From Flaccisagitta enflata (taxonomy: Eukaryota; Chaetognatha; Sagittoidea; Aphragmophora): a stretch of DNA of 64,000 bases. Position 1 is the stretch's first letter. Each line of letters opens with the position of its first letter. The DNA is taken from positions 60,388,001 through 60,452,000 of the forward strand of contig OZ231127.1 in NCBI GenBank assembly GCA_965153355.1. The letters are read 5' to 3'. Below, piece by piece: positions 43,618 through 64,000 of the stretch. The translations under genes and the position numbers were made by a program. The notes under the pieces are model-generated. The model made no database searches and had not been told where the DNA came from. It saw only the letters and a list, made by a program, of their open reading frames with translations.

Positions 43618-44228
43618 TCTGCTATTCACAGCTCAAACAAGAGGGTGCTCAATACCGAGTCAAAATTAAATGCCCATGTCATTGATGAACGGTCTCCAGC
43701 GAGGGAACGAGTAATAGCGTAGAAGTTTGATATATCTTACAGGAGATGCGAAATTCGATCAACGAATTTAAGGACCGTGGATGAAATGAAAACAGAATCG
43801 ATGAAAGGACCGTTTTTACCAGAATTCCAGAAACGTAAAGTCTACTCAGAATCTATACAAGTGACCATTAAAAATCGAAAACAATAAAAATATTGATACA
43901 GTTAAATCCCGGATTTCAAGGGACTAACATTTTTTTTAGTAATAACAGCCAATTAAAAACAATCTAATACAAGCGGATATTTATTTAAAGCGGGTCCGTT
44001 GAAGTGGGGGTCCACTGTATCATTAATATAATAAATTAAACAGCCCAAAAATGTTTCGCGTTAATTTTCTTACGGTTGCCGGTGTAGCGTTGAATAGGTT
44101 TGCGTATGAGCCACAAGGATCGCTGATAGCCATGATCGTGGCAGGAGCATCGGTAAAAAGAGCATCTTTCATTTTTCATTCAGTTTTTTTACTGAACGTA
44201 TTTTTTTTTCTATAAAGAGAAAGAGAAC

Positions 44229-44397
44229 AAGGCCGGATGCACGGCCAATCCGTAGTCGCTGCTGGTGGGCAGGGGCAGTAATACGAGTGGGCAGGGGCAG
44301 TATATGATTGGGCGGGGGCTGCATTGACGCCAGGCAGGAGCTGTGATGGTTAGAAATCCGTTTTTCATTCGATTTCGCGTCATCAAAATTTTCGCGT

Positions 44398-44428
<31 letters not shown>

Positions 44429-44472
44429 CCAGGGACACACCCTCTTATAGAGTCGCTTAGGCAGCGACTAAA
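44229..44472 (-). repeat. hairpin-ended dispersed repeat, full length
   Basis: AACAAGGCCGGATGCACGGC end, three GTGGGCAGGGGC units, a (GACA)n stretch, and hairpin AGTCGCT/AGCGACT (44451-44457, 44463-44469) followed by AAAAA. Confidence 0.8.
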
Positions 44473-45079
44473 AACAACAAATATATGGAAATACTTTCAA
44501 AGGCGAAGATGTTGTGACAGTGTGAGTAGAAATAACAAATAAATGAGAGTAGCAGAGGGGGGAAACCGCGAGGGGGAAATAACTTTGACTTAATTCTGAA
44601 CGTATACTATACAATTATTTTTTGATTACTTGTTATGTTTGTTAACCGTTCTTAGTTAATTCCGCTGAGTGGCTTTCTTCCTTCCCTTCTTTCCTTTTTT
44701 GAGCAGCGGCCCCAGAGGCCGATGGCCTATGATTTCACGTTTTCTTAAGTTTTCTTTTCATGCTCCCCCCAAAAGCTATCTCCGCTACCACGTTAACCTA
44801 AATCATATACAGTTTATAGCAAAAAGTAATGGATATTACACTACGTGCTGATGTGAAGCGTGTTCGCGGGCTGGCATAAATTAGGTGATGAAATAATGAA
44901 AAATCAGAACTTTATTTTTTTTCCGAAACCCTTTGTGGCCTAGTTACATAATATTACACACCGCAAATCGGGTATGCCTAATAATGTTATTGGTAGGTTG
45001 CGTTGAATTTTTCTATCAAAACTGCGAAATGCCGGGCTCTCTGTTTTCTCAAATCTTAGTGTATAGGGGCAATGGGAAC

Positions 45080-45740
45080 CGCTGACCATACGACGCTTTA
45101 GCAACCTGTTCCTGCTTTTGGGCAGCAGCCCCGGAGGGGCAGATGACCTATGATTCCACACAGGGCATTTTCTCCAGGTTCTAATTTCTGGTCTACGTCC
45201 CCCCTCACAGGCCTAATCACGCTTCCAGACTCCAAACAAGCCTCCCAGACCTCAAACAGGCCTCTCAGACTCCAAATCAGGCTTGTTAGACCCCAAATTA
45301 GAACTCTCAGACATCAAACCAAGCATCCCAGACCCAACTCTAGCCTTACAGATCACAAATCAGGCCACTCAGACTTTAATTCAAGCCCCTTAGACCCTAA
45401 ATCAGGCCTCCCTGACTCCAATTCAAGTCTTTCAGACCCCAAATCAGGCTTCTTAGACTTCAAATCAGGCTTCTCCAACTATACTCAGGTCTCCCAGAGC
45501 CTAATTAAAGCCTCCCAGACCTATCTCAGGCCGCCCAGACCAAATTAAGTCTCCCAGATCTAAAACAGGCGTTTTAGACCCCAAATTGGTCCTCTCAGAC
45601 CTCAACTCAGAAAATTGTCCTATTATAGGTCATCTTCCTCTACGAAACGGCTGCCCCTCTCATCACATCTTCATGAAAACTAACTCTGGGGCATCGGGTA
45701 CCGCTGACCATGTAACGCTTTTGCGACTATTCTTCTTTTC
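45080..45740. repeat. minisatellite-core dispersed repeat, copy with a 22-26-bp core
   Basis: The left end is GGCAGCAGCCCCGGAGGGGC and GATGACCTATGATTCCACAC. A core of about 17 units (CCTCCCAGACYCCAAATCAGG type) runs 45195-45605. The right end is AGGTCATC, CGGCTGCCCCTCTCATCAC and GGGTACCGCTGACCATGTA. Confidence 0.8.
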
Positions 45741-46137
45741 TTTCCTTCTTTGCGCCTTTCTTGCCTTTTTTGCGCCATTCTTTCCTTTTTTGCGCCATTC
45801 TTTCCTCACCCGTCTCTCTGATGACGTTTTGATTTGTATGTTTTTACACTATGTAGCCATGTAGTTGCTTATCACAATTCTTTAACCAGCAGCAACGTTT
45901 ACGCAGCGGCTTTTAGCGGCCTAACCTTTTTTCTTTTTTTTTAAAGTAAGGACAGTTCGAACCCATGCAGATCTTCACTGCTCCTCGCTAGCTATCAGAC
46001 TATCAGTTGTGTAGTTTTCTGTTTTTTGTTTTGTTTTGTTCTGTTACTCTATTCGAGATTCTGCTCGTTTTTGGTCATTCGACAATATGCAGTGTAAAAT
46101 CCAAGTCTGATCTACTTGGAGTTGGACTAGTTCTTTT

Positions 46138-46307
46138 TAGTCGACTCTATCAGAGGCTTTGTCCGTCCGTCCGTCGGTCCGTCCGTCCGTCCGTCCGTCC
46201 GCCCGTCCGTCCGTCGGTCATGGTGATCGAGTCGAAAAGTGAGAAACTCACATTTCCGCCCCTGCCCACCCGTCCACGACTGGTATTGGCCGTGCATCCG
46301 GCCTTGT
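46138..46307 (+). repeat. hairpin-ended dispersed repeat, hairpin truncated
   Basis: TTTAGTCGACTCTATCAGAGG, a (GTCC)n block at 46161-46218, CCCCTGCCCACCCGTCC, and GCCGTGCATCCGGCCTTGTTT. The hairpin is reduced to GTCGAC. Confidence 0.75.
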
Positions 46308-46458
46308 TTCTTATTGTCTTACTGCCTTCTCAATTCCAATACGGACCATTAAACAACTGAGCAAGCGAAGCAAAAGAAAAAAAAACAATATTTCTCGAAA
46401 AAGAGAAATGTAGCACAAGCAGTCTTGTAAAAAGACAAGATAATCGACGCTAAGTACT

Positions 46459-64000
<17,542 letters not shown>

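Larger units (their letters stand above)
43618..46458. other. intergenic region between PNISR and the ROCO gene
   Basis: It contains two hairpin-ended repeats (44229-44472, 46138-46307) and a minisatellite-core repeat (45080-45740). No gene is supported. Confidence 0.65.

Overview
This is eukaryotic, intron-rich nuclear DNA, most likely from an invertebrate metazoan. Genes are split into many short exons with GT-AG junctions and intact reading phases. The gene set is animal-like: a PPEF/RdgC phosphatase, a SULT1-type sulfotransferase, a PXMP2/Mpv17 protein, an SLC18-like vesicular transporter, PNISR and a LRR-Roc-COR protein. I cannot name the species. All exon models were built by hand from splice consensus, reading phase and family motifs. 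No search or transcript data were used.

Layout. 37-960 (+) is the C-terminal end of a PPEF phosphatase. 4063-7977 (-) is a complete six-exon cytosolic sulfotransferase. 10176-12877 (-) is a complete four-exon PXMP2/Mpv17-family gene. 17625-19700 (+) holds two exons of an SLC18-like transporter. 29554-32467 (-) holds two exons of an unrecognised four-helix membrane protein. 33808-43617 (-) is a ten-exon PNISR gene. 46459 to beyond the window end (-) is a ROCO gene (LRR, Roc, COR) whose 5' end lies outside.

The most striking structure is a 14.7-kb inverted duplication: left arm 12126-19358, right arm 19931-26834, spacer 19359-19930. The outer 5 kb of the arms are nearly identical apart from repeat-length changes. 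The inner 2 kb are clearly diverged and contain a decayed copy of an SLC18 exon. The right arm ends inside a second copy of PXMP2 exon 2, leaving a truncated PXMP2 fragment. The SLC18 gene has no visible exons past its second one because the mirror arm follows.

The rest is repeat. There are long (CT)n, (TTTC)n, (GTT)n, (GAT)n and (ATTC)n tracts; a 2-kb array of a 19-bp unit in a PNISR intron; a dispersed family of about 200 bp ending in a terminal hairpin whose stem covaries between copies; a two-copy MITE with 9-bp target duplications; several foldback MITEs flanked by TA; and a repeat family built from GC-rich palindromic ends around a variable 20-25-bp minisatellite core. Two patterns recur: (CT)n tracts sit in sense orientation directly upstream of 3' splice sites, and short tandem arrays grow out of exon ends, copying the last exon bases together with the splice donor.
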